Assembly (NCBI GenBank): GCA_964599885.1
Contig: CAZRHH010000073.1
Location: 1 to 16,508, forward strand
Length of the DNA: 16,508 bases
From: CAZRHH01 sp964599885
GTDB lineage: Bacteria > Chloroflexota > Dehalococcoidia > DSTF01 > JACRBR01
Direction of reading: 5' to 3'
Part shown: one piece after another, positions 1 to 6,205 of the stretch
Layout of the letters: every line of letters starts with the position of its first letter
Position numbering within the stretch: position 1 is the first letter of the stretch
Program-made: the position numbers and the translations under genes
Notes under the pieces: model-generated
The model's input: only the letters and a program-made list of their open reading frames with translations
Databases searched by the model: none
Told to the model about the DNA's origin: nothing

Positions 1-360
1 CCCGACGACCGCCCACGGCGCGAAGACCGTCCCCGCGGGCGCACCGACGACCGGCCGCGCACGAGCGGCGGGGGAGGACGTGGCCGTGAAGATCGCGGCA
101 CGCGCGACCGCGGGCCGCGTGTCTTCGAGACTCCGGTGCCGCAGGACGAACGCTCGGTCGAACTCGGCGCGGGGTTCAAGGAGTGCCAGATAGCGATTCG
201 CGACGCGCGCAAAATGCTCGACAAGCGCAAAGCGGAGCACGGCGACGAGCCGGAGTGGCTGCTGGAGCAACTCGCGGCCGCCGAGGCGGCGTTCGCCGTT
301 GCAGCCGATGCGTGGGCGGCGCATCTTGAGACGACGGGACGCAAGGTCGTCCGCCGCTAG
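1..360 (+). CDS. C-terminal part of an Arg/Asp/Gly-rich protein with a helical tail, function unknown
   Basis: The frame is open from the first base and ends at TAG 358-360, so 119 residues of a longer protein are seen. The first ~50 residues are low-complexity, dominated by Arg, Asp, Gly and Pro (repeats of the DDRPR, REDR and GGGG type), and are likely disordered. Residues ~53-119 are Ala/Glu/Lys-rich and should form one or two helices, possibly a coiled coil, ending in a basic KVVRR. A GTG at 136 could start a 74-residue protein, but the same frame upstream is open and has a consistent composition, so I read it as the tail of a gene that begins outside the window. Charged Arg/Gly-rich tails of this kind are often found on RNA- or DNA-binding proteins; that link is only an inference and no domain is recognisable. 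Confidence 0.6.
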   Translation, partial: PDDRPRREDRPRGRTDDRPRTSGGGGRGREDRGTRDRGPRVFETPVPQDERSVELGAGFKECQIAIRDARKMLDKRKAEHGDEPEWLLEQLAAAEAAFAVAADAWAAHLETTGRKVVRR

Positions 361-394
361 CGCTCGATCCGCTCAATCACTCGCACGCCCGCTA

Positions 395-423
395 TTGAAG
401 CGCGCTCAACGCTCTGTTAGCGT
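395..423 (+). promoter_or_regulatory. Sigma70-type promoter for the acyl-CoA synthetase gene
   Basis: TTGAAG at 395-400 (-35-like) is followed after exactly 17 bases by TAGCGT at 418-423 (-10-like). A TG one base upstream of the -10 makes it an extended -10. Transcription would begin near 430, downstream of the ATG at 424 and upstream of the ribosome site at 446-450. This supports a start at 457. The match is by eye and untested. Confidence 0.45.
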
Positions 424-456
424 ATGGCTCCAACCAGCACACGATGGAGGTACGAG

Positions 457-2013
457 ATGGTGTTCCGCGGACCGTGGCCGAGTCTTGAGCCGTACGTACC
501 GACAAGCATCCCCCAAATGATCGAGGCCACGGTGCAGCGGCTCCCGGACAAAGTGGCGCTCGTCAACCCGGACGGGACGTCGTATACGTTCGCGCAGTTG
601 TGGGAGGCGGCGCGTGGCATGGCGGGCGCGCTGCAGAAGCAAGGTCTGCGCAAAGGCGACATGGTGGGGATTTACGCGCCGAACTCGCCGGAGTACGCCG
701 TGGCGCTGCATGGCGCGATCCTGGCGGGTGCGACCGTGACCACGCTGAACCCGCTGTATCGCGAGCGCGAAGTCGAGCATCAGCTTGGCGATGCGGGCGC
801 GAAGATGGTGTTCACGCTCAACGCGCTGAAGCCGGTTGTCGAAGCGGCGAAGGACAAGCTTCCGAAATTGGAGCAGGTGTTCGAGCTGGAGTCGGCGTGG
901 GAGATGGCGCGCGGAGGCGGCGAGCCGCAGCCGGTGACGATCGATCCGCTGAACGATATCGCGGTGCTGCCGTATTCCAGCGGGACGACAGGTCTGCCGA
1001 AGGGCGTCATGCTGACGCACCAGAACCTCACGTCCAACGTGCGGCAGACGCTCGAGCTTGGCGTCGTCAACGAGACGGACGTGATGCTCGATTTTCTGCC
1101 GTTCTATCACATCTACGGGATGATGGTGCTGCTGAACTGCGGCCTGATCGCGGGGGCAACACAGATCGTGCTGCCACGTTTCGATCCGACGCAGGCGCTG
1201 GAGCTGATCCAGCAGCACAAGGTGACGGCGCTCTTCTTCGTGCCACCGGCCGTGCTCGTGGTGGCGAACATGCCGAGTCTCGGCAACTACGATCTGTCGT
1301 CGGTGCGGTTTCTGATGTCGGGCGCGGCGCCGCTGCCGGTAGAAGTTGGGCGTCAGGCGGCGGCGAAGCTTGGCTGCGTCGTCATGCAGGGCTACGGCAT
1401 GACGGAGTCGAGCCCGATCACGAACGTCAACCCGCTCGACGCGCCGCGCGAAGGCACCGTCGGGCCGCCGGTATCGGACACGCTTGAAAAGATTGTCAGC
1501 CTGGAGACGGGCGAAGAGTTGCCGCCGGGCGAGATCGGTGAGCTGCTCGTGTTTGGGCCGCAGGTGATGAAGGGGTACTGGAACAACGAAGCGGCGACGG
1601 CGGAGACGATCACGCCGGACGGCTGGCTTCGCACGGGCGATATTTCGTCGGTCGATGAAGACGGCTACGTGCGCATCCACGACCGCAAGAAGGAGATGAT
1701 CAAGTACAAGGGCTACCAGGTCGCGCCGGCGGAGCTTGAGTCGCTCTTGATGGAACATCCGGGCGTGCGGGATGCGGCGGTGATCCCGAAGGCCGATGCC
1801 GAGGCGGGCGAGGTGCCCAAGGCGTTCGTTGTGGCGCGCGAGGCGGGGCTTGATCTGGATGAGGTACGGGCCTTCGTCGCCGAGCGCGTCGCGCCGTACA
1901 AGAAGATCCGGTACATCGAAACGGTCGACGCCATACCGAAAAATCCGTCGGGCAAGATTCTCCGCCGGCAGCTCATCGAGCAGGAACGCGAACGCGAGCG
2001 GGAGCACTCGTAA
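457..2013 (+). CDS. AMP-forming acyl-CoA synthetase / 4-coumarate-CoA ligase-like
   Basis: Cytoplasmic adenylate-forming ligase expected to activate a carboxylic acid with ATP and then form its CoA thioester. All core ANL motifs are present: the P-loop YSSGTTGLPKG from about residue 173, YGMTESS at 313, TGD with Asp395, the hinge DRKKEMIKYKGYQ near 410, and PSGK with the adenylation Lys500. The length of 518 residues is normal for the 4CL/FadD type. I chose ATG 457 because GGAGG (446-450) lies six bases upstream and the likely promoter -10 ends at 423. The in-frame ATG at 424 would add 11 residues but has no ribosome site. The C-terminus is a short run of alternating Glu and Arg. The substrate cannot be read from sequence; a medium- or long-chain fatty acid or an aryl acid is possible. 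A crotonase gene lies downstream on the same strand, which fits CoA-thioester catabolism. Confidence 0.93.
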   Translation: MVFRGPWPSLEPYVPTSIPQMIEATVQRLPDKVALVNPDGTSYTFAQLWEAARGMAGALQKQGLRKGDMVGIYAPNSPEYAVALHGAILAGATVTTLNPLYREREVEHQLGDAGAKMVFTLNALKPVVEAAKDKLPKLEQVFELESAWEMARGGGEPQPVTIDPLNDIAVLPYSSGTTGLPKGVMLTHQNLTSNVRQTLELGVVNETDVMLDFLPFYHIYGMMVLLNCGLIAGATQIVLPRFDPTQALELIQQHKVTALFFVPPAVLVVANMPSLGNYDLSSVRFLMSGAAPLPVEVGRQAAAKLGCVVMQGYGMTESSPITNVNPLDAPREGTVGPPVSDTLEKIVSLETGEELPPGEIGELLVFGPQVMKGYWNNEAATAETITPDGWLRTGDISSVDEDGYVRIHDRKKEMIKYKGYQVAPAELESLLMEHPGVRDAAVIPKADAEAGEVPKAFVVAREAGLDLDEVRAFVAERVAPYKKIRYIETVDAIPKNPSGKILRRQLIEQEREREREHS

Positions 2014-2046
2014 GGGGTTTCGGCGCGCGATTCGAGGGGATCGCCG

Positions 2047-2067
2047 CTGTTCTGCAACGCCCGTAGC
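2047..2067 (+). repeat. Upstream copy of the CTGTT-N7-GCCCGTAGC motif
   Basis: CTGTT at 2047-2051, seven bases, then GCCCGTAGC at 2059-2067, 58 bases before the GGDEF-like gene. The same arrangement with identical spacing recurs at 2719-2739 before the crotonase gene. Function is unknown; it could be a shared operator or a duplicated leader remnant. Confidence 0.4.
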
Positions 2068-2125
2068 GGTTCGATGTGGCTGCCTCATGCCGATCATACA
2101 CGTGGTCGACAAGGAGGAGTTGCAC

Positions 2126-2638
2126 ATGCGCTTCCTATCGCGGCGCGCGGCCGAGGACGCATCTGGCCCTAACGATGGTGACCTTGACGAAGCGCCGGAT
2201 CGGCTGCTTCTGCTTCACGATGGGCGGCTCCTGGCGAAGTGGTTCATCGAATACCGGCTGAAGCAGGAGGTCGACCGCGCGAAGCGGTACGACCGGCCGC
2301 TGTCGGTGCTGGTTGCCGTGCCGACGATGCTCTTGAACGAACGGCTCACAGATGCGGCACTGGACGCCGCTGTGAGCGCCGCCGTACTTGCCGCGCGTGA
2401 GACGGATCTTGTCGGCTGGATCGGTGAGGACCGCATCATGGTGATCATGCCGGAGACGAACGGCGACCGGGCGAAGATCGCGATGTCCCGCTGGCGCGAC
2501 GAGATGTGGCTACGGAGCCGCGGCGTCGGCGGCCAGAAGTGGCAACTCACGGTGCTGGACGCGCTCACCGAACTGGCGGACTTCACGACGCTGGACGCCG
2601 CGCTGGCGACCGGCGCGGGGGAGCAACGCGCGAGCTGA
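2126..2638 (+). CDS. Degenerate GGDEF-like domain protein
   Basis: A 170-residue soluble protein. Residues ~36-60 (AKWFIEYRLKQEVDRAKRYDRPLS) and ~92-112 resemble the helix and signature hairpin of diguanylate cyclase domains. The signature reads GEDRI at 100-104 followed by MVIMPET, where an active enzyme would have GGDEF. The second Gly and the catalytic Glu are replaced, and the first metal-binding Asp after the beta strand (VLVAVP) is absent. It should therefore not make cyclic di-GMP and could act as a sensor or binding partner. The domain is short and no second domain is visible. ATG 2126 is chosen for AAGGAGGAG at 2111-2119, seven bases upstream. Upstream in-frame ATG 2087 has no ribosome site. 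It sits between two CoA-metabolism genes, which may be coincidence. Assignment is from motif shape only. Confidence 0.6.
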   Translation: MRFLSRRAAEDASGPNDGDLDEAPDRLLLLHDGRLLAKWFIEYRLKQEVDRAKRYDRPLSVLVAVPTMLLNERLTDAALDAAVSAAVLAARETDLVGWIGEDRIMVIMPETNGDRAKIAMSRWRDEMWLRSRGVGGQKWQLTVLDALTELADFTTLDAALATGAGEQRAS

Positions 2639-2677
2639 GCGTCGCCCGCCGGCGCCCCTGATTCCGTGGCTTGCCTG

Positions 2678-2706
2678 TTCACCCTTGCGACCCGCTGACG
2701 TATCCT
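2678..2706 (+). promoter_or_regulatory. Possible promoter for the crotonase gene
   Basis: TTCACC at 2678-2683 and TATCCT at 2701-2706 are separated by 17 bases, each matching the sigma70 consensus at four of six positions. The start codon lies 60 bases downstream of the -10. Moderate to weak evidence. Confidence 0.3.
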
Positions 2707-2718
2707 GAACGCAGCAAT

Positions 2719-2739
2719 CTGTTACCGAATGCCCGTAGC
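2719..2739 (+). repeat. Downstream copy of the CTGTT-N7-GCCCGTAGC motif
   Basis: CTGTT at 2719-2723, seven bases, then GCCCGTAGC at 2731-2739, 27 bases before the crotonase ATG. It matches the copy at 2047-2067 in both half-motifs and in spacing, while the seven bases between differ almost completely. Confidence 0.4.
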
Positions 2740-2766
2740 AGCGGCTGCGCGCGCGAGGAGAGAGCC

Positions 2767-3606
2767 ATGTCCGAGGACGTAGTGTTCGATCAGCGCCCCG
2801 ACGGTGTTGCGGTGGTGACGCTGAACCGGCCCGACAGCTTGAACGCGATGGGTGGGCAACTAATGCCGATGCTGGCCGAAATCCTGCAGCAGGCGGCGGG
2901 TGATCGCCATGTGCGCTGCGTAGTACTGACAGGCGCGGGCCGCGCGTTCTGTGCGGGCGGCGATGTGAAGGGCATGGCGGCGGGCCGCGACGCGATCTCC
3001 GGTGGAAACGGCGCAGCGGGCGGTGAGCGCTCGCCAGCGGCGCTATTTGCGGCGGGCGTCGAGCAGTTACGGCAGGTGCAGCGCCGCACAAGCCTGATGC
3101 TGCACACGATGCCGAAGCCGACGATCGCGATGGTGAATGGGCATGCGGTCGGCGCCGGCCTGAGTCTCGCGCTGGCGTGCGATATCCGTATAGCGTCGGA
3201 TCGGGCGAAGATGGGCACGATCTTCCGCAACGTGGGTTTCAGCGGCGACTTCGGCGGATCGTTCTTCTTGCAGCGGATCGTCGGCAGCGGCAAGGCGCGC
3301 GAGCTGTATTTCACCGGCGAAGTGCTGGACGCAGCGGCCGCGCTGCAGATCGGCATGGTGAACCGCGTCGTCGAACACGATCAGCTCGAAGCGGAGACGA
3401 TGGCGCTCGCATCGCAACTGGCGTCCGGTCCGACGCTGGCGTACGGACGGATGAAAGAGAACCTCAACCGCGCGGAAAACTCCGATCTTGCGACGCTGCT
3501 CGACCAGGAAGCGCTGAACATGCAGCTCTCCGGCACGACGAGCGATCATCGTGAGGCGGCGAAGGCGTTCGTCGAGAAGCGCACGCCGACGTTCGGCGGC
3601 GTGTAG
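2767..3606 (+). CDS. Enoyl-CoA hydratase/isomerase (crotonase) family protein, PaaG-like active site
   Basis: Crotonase-fold enzyme acting on acyl-CoA thioesters, 279 residues, usual size. The oxyanion-hole segments are clear: FCAGGD at 61-66 and NGHAVGAG at 124-131. The glutamate corresponding to Glu144 of classical enoyl-CoA hydratase is replaced (IFRNVGF), while Glu179 in the ARE segment matches the second catalytic Glu. Asp161 in SGDFGG occupies the place of the catalytic Asp of PaaG-type isomerases. This points to double-bond isomerisation or a related reaction more than simple hydration. A Gly/Ala/Ser-rich insert lies at about residues 75-95. ATG 2767 is preceded by GAGGAG at a suitable distance; upstream in-frame starts lack one. 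It ends 32 bases before a hairpin shared with the convergent greA gene. The acyl-CoA synthetase upstream could supply its substrate (inference). Confidence 0.88.
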   Translation: MSEDVVFDQRPDGVAVVTLNRPDSLNAMGGQLMPMLAEILQQAAGDRHVRCVVLTGAGRAFCAGGDVKGMAAGRDAISGGNGAAGGERSPAALFAAGVEQLRQVQRRTSLMLHTMPKPTIAMVNGHAVGAGLSLALACDIRIASDRAKMGTIFRNVGFSGDFGGSFFLQRIVGSGKARELYFTGEVLDAAAALQIGMVNRVVEHDQLEAETMALASQLASGPTLAYGRMKENLNRAENSDLATLLDQEALNMQLSGTTSDHREAAKAFVEKRTPTFGGV

Positions 3607-3637
3607 CCGTCACGCTCTTCGCAGGGAGGTAGTTCAA

Positions 3638-3667
3638 AGAGAGGCTGGACGTGTGTTTAGCCTCTCT
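3638..3667. terminator. Bidirectional hairpin between convergent crotonase and greA genes
   Basis: AGAGAGGCT at 3638-3646 is perfectly complementary to AGCCTCTCT at 3659-3667, a 9-bp stem with a 12-base loop. It lies in the 87-base gap between two convergent genes. There is no strong T-run, so the efficiency as an intrinsic terminator is uncertain. Confidence 0.55.
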
Positions 3668-3693
3668 CTTCGATCTGTCGTGGGCGCAGCGAT

Positions 3694-4521
3694 TTAGCCG
3701 CCGCGGATCGCTTCGATGCGGATGCGCCAAGTGCCGGCGGGCGCCTCGACATCGACTTCTTCGCCGGCACGCCGCTGGTAGACGGCCTTGCCGACTGGCG
3801 AGGCGATCGAGATCTTGCCGGGGCCCGAGCGCACTTCGTCCGAGTTGACGAGCGTGTAGGTCTTGGCGTCGCCGGTGCGCAGATCCTTGATCGTGACGAG
3901 GTCGCCGATCTGCGACAGTTCGCCGGGGTGCTCGGCTCCGCTTTCGAGGACGACGGCGCGGCGGAGTGTGGAGTCGAGTTCGCGGATGCGGGCTTCGAGG
4001 TGCGCCTGCTCGTTGCGGGCGGCATCGAGCGGTGCGTTTTCGCGGAAGTCCTTGTCGGCCATAGCTCGCTGCAGATCCTGCTGGATCGTCGGCCGGCGGT
4101 CCTTGAGTTCATCCATCTCGTGGACGAGGGCGTCGTGGCCTTCCTTCGTCAGATAGACGGGTTGGACTTCGAGTGTCTGCGCGGTGGAGCTGGCTTTGTT
4201 CGCTTTGCGCACGCGGAGATGTGTGCCGAGGTTCTCTTTCGTGTAGCCGCGTTCCTTCGCCCACTTGAGAAACGCGCGGACGTAATCCGCGCGTTTTGCT
4301 GCATCTGAAACGGTGGGAGGAAAATTCTCTCCGTACTGCGCGACATCGTGCCCGCGCATGATGCTGAGATCGCGATCCTGGCCGATCCAGCGTACGAACT
4401 TCAATACTTCTACTTGCGATTCGGTGCGGACGGCGGCTTTGAGCGACGCCAGGTACGTATGAGCTGCGGTGTGGACGATCGTCTGGTCTGTCGTCGCCTC
4501 AGTTGTGGTATCACCAACCAT
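3694..4521 (-). CDS. GreA-family transcription elongation factor with an N-terminal integrase-SAM-like domain
   Basis: 275 residues, against about 158 for ordinary GreA. Residues ~122-190 form the GreA coiled coil (YLTKEGHDAL onward), with the tip residues Asp158 and Glu161-Asn162 conserved, so transcript-cleavage stimulation in backtracked RNA polymerase should be intact. Residues ~205-272 form the FKBP-like C-terminal domain (KISIASPVGKAVY). The extra ~105 N-terminal residues (HTYLASLKAAVRTESQ, then RADYVRAFLKWAKERGY) look like the helical core-binding/SAM-like domain of tyrosine recombinases, with no catalytic recombinase domain. It may bind nucleic acid or a partner (inference). The start at 4521 has GAGAGGGG upstream, and a strong promoter lies at 4551-4580. 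ATG 4545 would add eight residues but falls at the predicted transcription start. Divergent from rsmG. Confidence 0.85.
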   Translation of the reverse strand: MVGDTTTEATTDQTIVHTAAHTYLASLKAAVRTESQVEVLKFVRWIGQDRDLSIMRGHDVAQYGENFPPTVSDAAKRADYVRAFLKWAKERGYTKENLGTHLRVRKANKASSTAQTLEVQPVYLTKEGHDALVHEMDELKDRRPTIQQDLQRAMADKDFRENAPLDAARNEQAHLEARIRELDSTLRRAVVLESGAEHPGELSQIGDLVTIKDLRTGDAKTYTLVNSDEVRSGPGKISIASPVGKAVYQRRAGEEVDVEAPAGTWRIRIEAIRGG

Positions 4522-4550
4522 AGTGCGCGTTTCCCCTCTCTGCATCTTTA

Positions 4551-4580
4551 ATTGTAGGCACGTAACGGAAGCGCAGTCAA
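4551..4580 (-). promoter_or_regulatory. Sigma70-type promoter for greA
   Basis: On the minus strand TTGACT (complement of 4575-4580) and TACAAT (complement of 4551-4556) are separated by 18 bases. Each matches consensus at five of six positions. Predicted transcription start is near 4543, just upstream of the ribosome site and ATG at 4521. This is one of the two best promoter matches in the window. Confidence 0.65.
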
Positions 4581-4593
4581 ACATAACGGTATC

Positions 4594-5328
4594 ATGCCGA
4601 CTGTGATGACCTCGATCGCCGAGACGCTTGTAAGCGGATCGCTGACGTACGGCGTGCGGCTCAGCCAAACGCAGGTTGCCCAGTTCGAGCGGTATCTCAA
4701 TTTGCTCGCTGATTGGTCCGCGCGGGTGAACCTCGTCGGCGATGCAACGCCAGAGGTGGTGATCCACCGCCACATCCTGGAATCGATCGCGCTGGGCGCT
4801 GCGCTGCGAGAACGCGAGATACTGAAGCCGGCGTCGTCGGTGCTCGATGTGGGTGCCGGCGCGGGATTCCCGAGCGTCGTGCTGAAGATCGTCTGGCCGC
4901 AGATCGCCCTGACGCTGCTCGAGGCGACGGCGAAGAAGACCGCGTTCCTGGAGGCGCTTGTCGAAGAGCTGGCGCTGGAAGGCGTCGTTATCCGGACCGG
5001 GCGCGCGGAGACGCTGGCGCACGATGCGGAGCTTCGGGGCGCCTTCGACATGGTGGTGGCGCGGGCGGTGGCGCCGCTACCGGCGCTTGTGGAGTTGACG
5101 CTGCCGTTCGCGCGGGTGGGGGGGCGCGTGATCGCGCCAAAGGGCTCGCGGGCAGATCAGGAGGTGGCGGATGCGGCGAGGGCACTCGAAGTGCTGGGCG
5201 GGCAGGCATTCATCGTGCCGTTCAGCGTGCCGGGGCCGGCTCAGAAGCTGATTGCCGTCTTGAAGCGCCGCGAAACGGCCCCGGAGTACCCGCGACGGCC
5301 GGGGGTTCCGGCTCGTCACCCGCTCTAG
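4594..5328 (+). CDS. rsmG: 16S rRNA (guanine-527-N7)-methyltransferase RsmG
   Basis: SAM-dependent methyltransferase that modifies G527 of 16S rRNA (also called GidB). 244 residues, slightly longer than typical. Visible family marks are WSARVNLVGD (41-50), the HRHILES segment (58-64), motif I VLDVGAGAGFP (83-93), LLEATAKKTAFL (108-119), FDMVVARAVAPL (151-162), APKGS (181-185) and the C-terminal PEYPRRPGVP typical of the family. ATG 4594 has no clear Shine-Dalgarno sequence; ATG 4606 is an alternative. The gene is divergent from greA, its start 14 bases from the greA -35 element, so transcription of the two may interfere. In many bacteria this gene sits beside mnmG and parAB near the origin; here none of those neighbours is present. 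Confidence 0.93.
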   Translation: MPTVMTSIAETLVSGSLTYGVRLSQTQVAQFERYLNLLADWSARVNLVGDATPEVVIHRHILESIALGAALREREILKPASSVLDVGAGAGFPSVVLKIVWPQIALTLLEATAKKTAFLEALVEELALEGVVIRTGRAETLAHDAELRGAFDMVVARAVAPLPALVELTLPFARVGGRVIAPKGSRADQEVADAARALEVLGGQAFIVPFSVPGPAQKLIAVLKRRETAPEYPRRPGVPARHPL

Positions 5329-5477
5329 AACCCGTATCAATCGGCTGCCAACCGGTCAAAACTGCGCGAGAGGGGCTAGACAGCGATCCCGTGGTGGTGT
5401 ATGAGTGATGCGGGTATACCGATTAGCAATCTGGAGGGCTGCACCTGCTCTCGGGCAGCGTCAGGGAGGACGAGCCT

Positions 5478-6119
5478 ATGATGTCGCAATCCGGTGGCAT
5501 GGATGTCAACACACTGATGCAGCGCCTGCGGCGGCTGGCGACGCTCGACACGAGCGTTTTCGACGAAGTACGGACGGATACCAACTCGACGATTCCGGCG
5601 CTTGTGGTCGCCGTCGTCTCCACACTGCTCTTTGGACTCGGCGGTTGGCTCTGGTGGGTGATCACCGGACCCGAGTACGAGGGCAGCGACATTTTCGTCA
5701 AGTCGTTCATCATCGGCAGCATCCTGTCGGTGATTCTTTGGGCGGTGTGGCTGGGCGTGACGTACGTGATCCTGACACAACTCTTTCGTGCGAGGGCAGA
5801 CATCAACGAACTCGTGCGTGTGATGGGTTTCGCCGCCGCGCCGCTGGCACTCGGTGTGCTGCTGTTCATTCCGCTGCTGGATTTCGGGATTGGTCTCGCG
5901 GTAATAGCTTTGTTCTTCGGCTCGACGCTCATCGCCGTACAGACGGCGACGGATGCGCCTGCCGGGCGCACGCTGGTCGCTGTTGGGGCCGGGTTCGCCG
6001 TCTGGGCGATCGTTCTCGCGCTATTCGTCGGTGACGACACCGGCAGCATCTACGCGCCAGGGTTCTTCGTCTTCGATGCCGGAGCGGAGATCCTGCGCGA
6101 CGTCGGCGACCTGCGCTAA
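5478..6119 (+). CDS. Yip1-family-like multi-pass membrane protein
   Basis: 213 residues with an N-terminal amphipathic stretch (VNTLMQRLRRLATLD), then about five membrane segments near residues 39-62, 74-100, 112-133, 135-155 and 165-184, and a short soluble tail. The pattern of a soluble N-terminus, five helices, and a loop of the LFRARADINELVRVMGFAAAP type matches bacterial Yip1/YIF1-like proteins, whose role is not established. ATG 5478 is preceded by GGGAGGA at 5464-5470. It is followed by a terminator hairpin at 6144-6164, so it probably forms a single-gene unit or the end of a unit from rsmG, 149 bases upstream. Confidence 0.65.
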   Translation: MMSQSGGMDVNTLMQRLRRLATLDTSVFDEVRTDTNSTIPALVVAVVSTLLFGLGGWLWWVITGPEYEGSDIFVKSFIIGSILSVILWAVWLGVTYVILTQLFRARADINELVRVMGFAAAPLALGVLLFIPLLDFGIGLAVIALFFGSTLIAVQTATDAPAGRTLVAVGAGFAVWAIVLALFVGDDTGSIYAPGFFVFDAGAEILRDVGDLR

Positions 6120-6143
6120 CAGCGATCTATCCCGGTTTGACAT

Positions 6144-6164
6144 GAGGGGCCTGCGAGGCCCCTC
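6144..6164 (+). terminator. Intrinsic-terminator-like hairpin after the Yip1-like gene
   Basis: GAGGGGCC (6144-6151), loop TGCGA, GGCCCCTC (6157-6164): a perfect 8-bp GC-rich stem with a 5-base loop, 24 bases after the stop codon. The sequence following is GTTTCG, a weak T-run. Confidence 0.65.
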
Positions 6165-6191
6165 GTTTCGTGTCCGCCATTCGGTGCGTCG

Positions 6192-6197
6192 CTATAC
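6192..6197 (+). promoter_or_regulatory. -10 element placing transcription start at the MFS start codon
   Basis: TATACT (five of six consensus bases) lies eight bases before ATG 6206. That spacing would start the mRNA at or next to the ATG, giving a leaderless transcript. No convincing -35 is seen, and no ribosome site precedes the ATG. Confidence 0.4.
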
Positions 6198-6205
6198 TCG
6201 GCCGT

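Noticed and set aside
1796..2125. N-terminal extension of the GGDEF-like protein
   Set aside because: It overlaps the end of the acyl-CoA synthetase, whereas ATG 2126 has a near-perfect ribosome site; the added residues are Arg/Ser-rich shadow sequence.
406..2127. 573-codon open frame on the minus strand
   Set aside because: It is antisense to a complete acyl-CoA synthetase with all motifs. The translation is Arg/His/Leu-rich without domains, as expected for a high-GC shadow frame.
4522..5022. Further N-terminal extension of the GreA protein into the rsmG region
   Set aside because: The extension is antisense to rsmG and upstream of the greA promoter at 4551-4580; its composition is shadow-like.
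5329..5477. Looked for a tRNA, riboswitch or small gene between rsmG and the Yip1-like gene
   Set aside because: No cloverleaf, conserved riboswitch core or convincing coding frame is seen; only the ribosome site at 5464-5470 stands out.
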